From an uncultured Collinsella sp. (GTDB lineage Bacteria > Actinomycetota > Coriobacteriia > Coriobacteriales > Coriobacteriaceae), in contig CASELS010000005.1 of assembly GCA_949288855.1 (NCBI GenBank), forward strand, positions 1 to 40,713: 40,713 nucleotides of DNA, given 5' to 3'. The notes beneath the pieces are model-generated. The model worked only from the letters and a program-made list of their open reading frames with translations, ran no database searches and was not told the origin of the DNA. The position numbers and the translations under genes are program-made. Of the stretch, positions 40,160 through 40,713 are shown piece after piece. Within the stretch, counting starts at the first letter, position 1. Each line of letters starts with the position of its first letter.

Positions 40160-40371
40160 GTCATCCATGTTCTGGCCTTCATTGATTGCACGGAAGATTG
40201 CTTCGCCTCTTCGCCCCGAGAGGACGGCAGCGCCTTTGGATTACTCCGTCCAAACGATTCTCAGAACCGCCCTCAACGCATGGCTCACGCCACCATCCCT
40301 GCACACGCGGGCGAATCCGGTCGCGTATCATATGCCGAGCGCATACGACGCGCAATCATAGGAGGACATTC

Positions 40372-40713
40372 ATGAACGGAACTATGCTGCAGGGCTTCTC
40401 TTGGTACCTGCCTGCCGACGGATCGCACTGGCGCCGCCTGGCCGAGCAAGCGCCCACCTTTGCCTACGAGGGCATCACCGCCGTGTGGATGCCGCCCGCC
40501 TACAAGGGCGAGCACGGCGCCGAGGACGTGGGCTACGGGGTCTACGACCTGTACGACCTGGGCGAGTTTGACCAAAAGGGCAGCGTTGGCACCAAGTACG
40601 GCACGCGCGCCGAGTACGAGGCCGCCATCGAGGCGCTGCATGCGAACGGCATCCAGGCGCTCGCCGACATCGTGCGCCGCAAGGACATGATAGTCATCGC
40701 CGACGAAATACAC
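40372..40713 (+). CDS. Alpha-amylase (GH13) N-terminus running into a MalY/PatB-like segment
   Basis: The frame is open at the window end. Residues 1-101 match the start of a cytosolic GH13 alpha-amylase: LQGFSWYLPADGSHW, VWMPPAYKG, VGYGVYDLYDLGEFDQKGSV and TKYGTRAEYEAAIEALHANG, and then ADIV. A true amylase would go on with xNHKxGAD. Instead, from codon 102 (40675), it reads RRKDMIVIADEIH, the typical sequence of MalY/PatB aminotransferases (around their IxDEIH motif). Rare ATA codons appear there too. AGGAGG lies 6 nt before the ATG. The gene start is sound; the last 39 bases probably belong to another gene, through misassembly or deletion. Confidence 0.75.
   Translation, partial: MNGTMLQGFSWYLPADGSHWRRLAEQAPTFAYEGITAVWMPPAYKGEHGAEDVGYGVYDLYDLGEFDQKGSVGTKYGTRAEYEAAIEALHANGIQALADIVRRKDMIVIADEIH

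Larger units (their letters stand above)
39971..40371. other. Intergenic region between the defence operon and the amylase gene
   Basis: The 401-bp gap carries divergent promoters. It holds a homopolymer of nine C (40041-40049), three CCGGTAT copies (see separate entry), TATATC on the minus strand (40009-40004) as a candidate -10 for the defence operon, and TATCAT (about 40326-40331) as a candidate -10 for the amylase. No gene, tRNA, integrase or attachment-site repeat was found. Confidence 0.5.

Overview
The window is GC-rich (roughly 60%), densely coded and free of phage or transposase genes. The gene content points to an anaerobic, gut-type actinobacterium of the Coriobacteriia, probably Collinsella or a close relative: pyruvate:ferredoxin oxidoreductase, rubrerythrin, a Nim-like flavoprotein, an alpha-glucoside PTS, MurNAc-6-phosphate recycling and a UMF1-type transporter. 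The taxon is inferred from gene content and composition, not from a marker gene.

Layout. 1-4083: a sugar-response region with the start of a PTS EIIC gene (cut by the window edge), a divergent zinc alcohol dehydrogenase, and two paralogous GntR/UTRA repressors with different palindromic operators; a Nim-like flavoprotein lies between the repressors. 4124-6182: rmuC and nth, DNA maintenance. 6213-7237: an orphan HicB-like/HTH protein and a small membrane protein. 7486-9540: rubrerythrin, a MutY-like glycosylase without iron-sulfur cysteines, and an Rrf2 regulator. 9722-9798: tRNA-Asp. 9941-17103 (minus strand): YfcE-type phosphodiesterase, LytT/LytS-type two-component pair, glycosyltransferase, QueT with a probable preQ1-I riboswitch, UMF1 transporter, zinc-dependent phospholipase-C-like protein. 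17340-18215: membrane-anchored C39-type peptidase. 18422-22886: murR-like regulator, murQ, murP and mupG, which together take up and break down MurNAc or MurNAc-GlcNAc from peptidoglycan. 23258-26797: pyruvate:ferredoxin oxidoreductase. 27077-29723: AAA ATPase, HIRAN-domain protein and a small protein of unknown role.

29924-39970 (minus strand) is the main accessory region. It is a tightly coupled five-gene operon: PLD-like/SNF2 helicase, DUF4391 protein, type III-like adenine methyltransferase (Mod), type III-like restriction helicase-nuclease (Res), and a SIR2-like protein. Junctions overlap or are 3 nt apart. I read it as an extended type III restriction-modification system with a SIR2 effector as its last gene. 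The central recognition part of Mod and the whole SIR2 gene are clearly lower in GC than their neighbours, which suggests modular exchange.

Two non-coding features stand out. An 82-84 nt hairpin occurs twice, 24-25 nt downstream of rubrerythrin and of pyruvate:ferredoxin oxidoreductase; the copies share an identical 47-nt core and their outer stems differ by compensating changes. A 195-bp element bounded by 25-bp inverted repeats lies between mupG and the oxidoreductase. At the right end (40372-40713) an alpha-amylase reading frame changes at about 40675 into what looks like a MalY/PatB aminotransferase segment, so the end of the window may be an assembly chimera.
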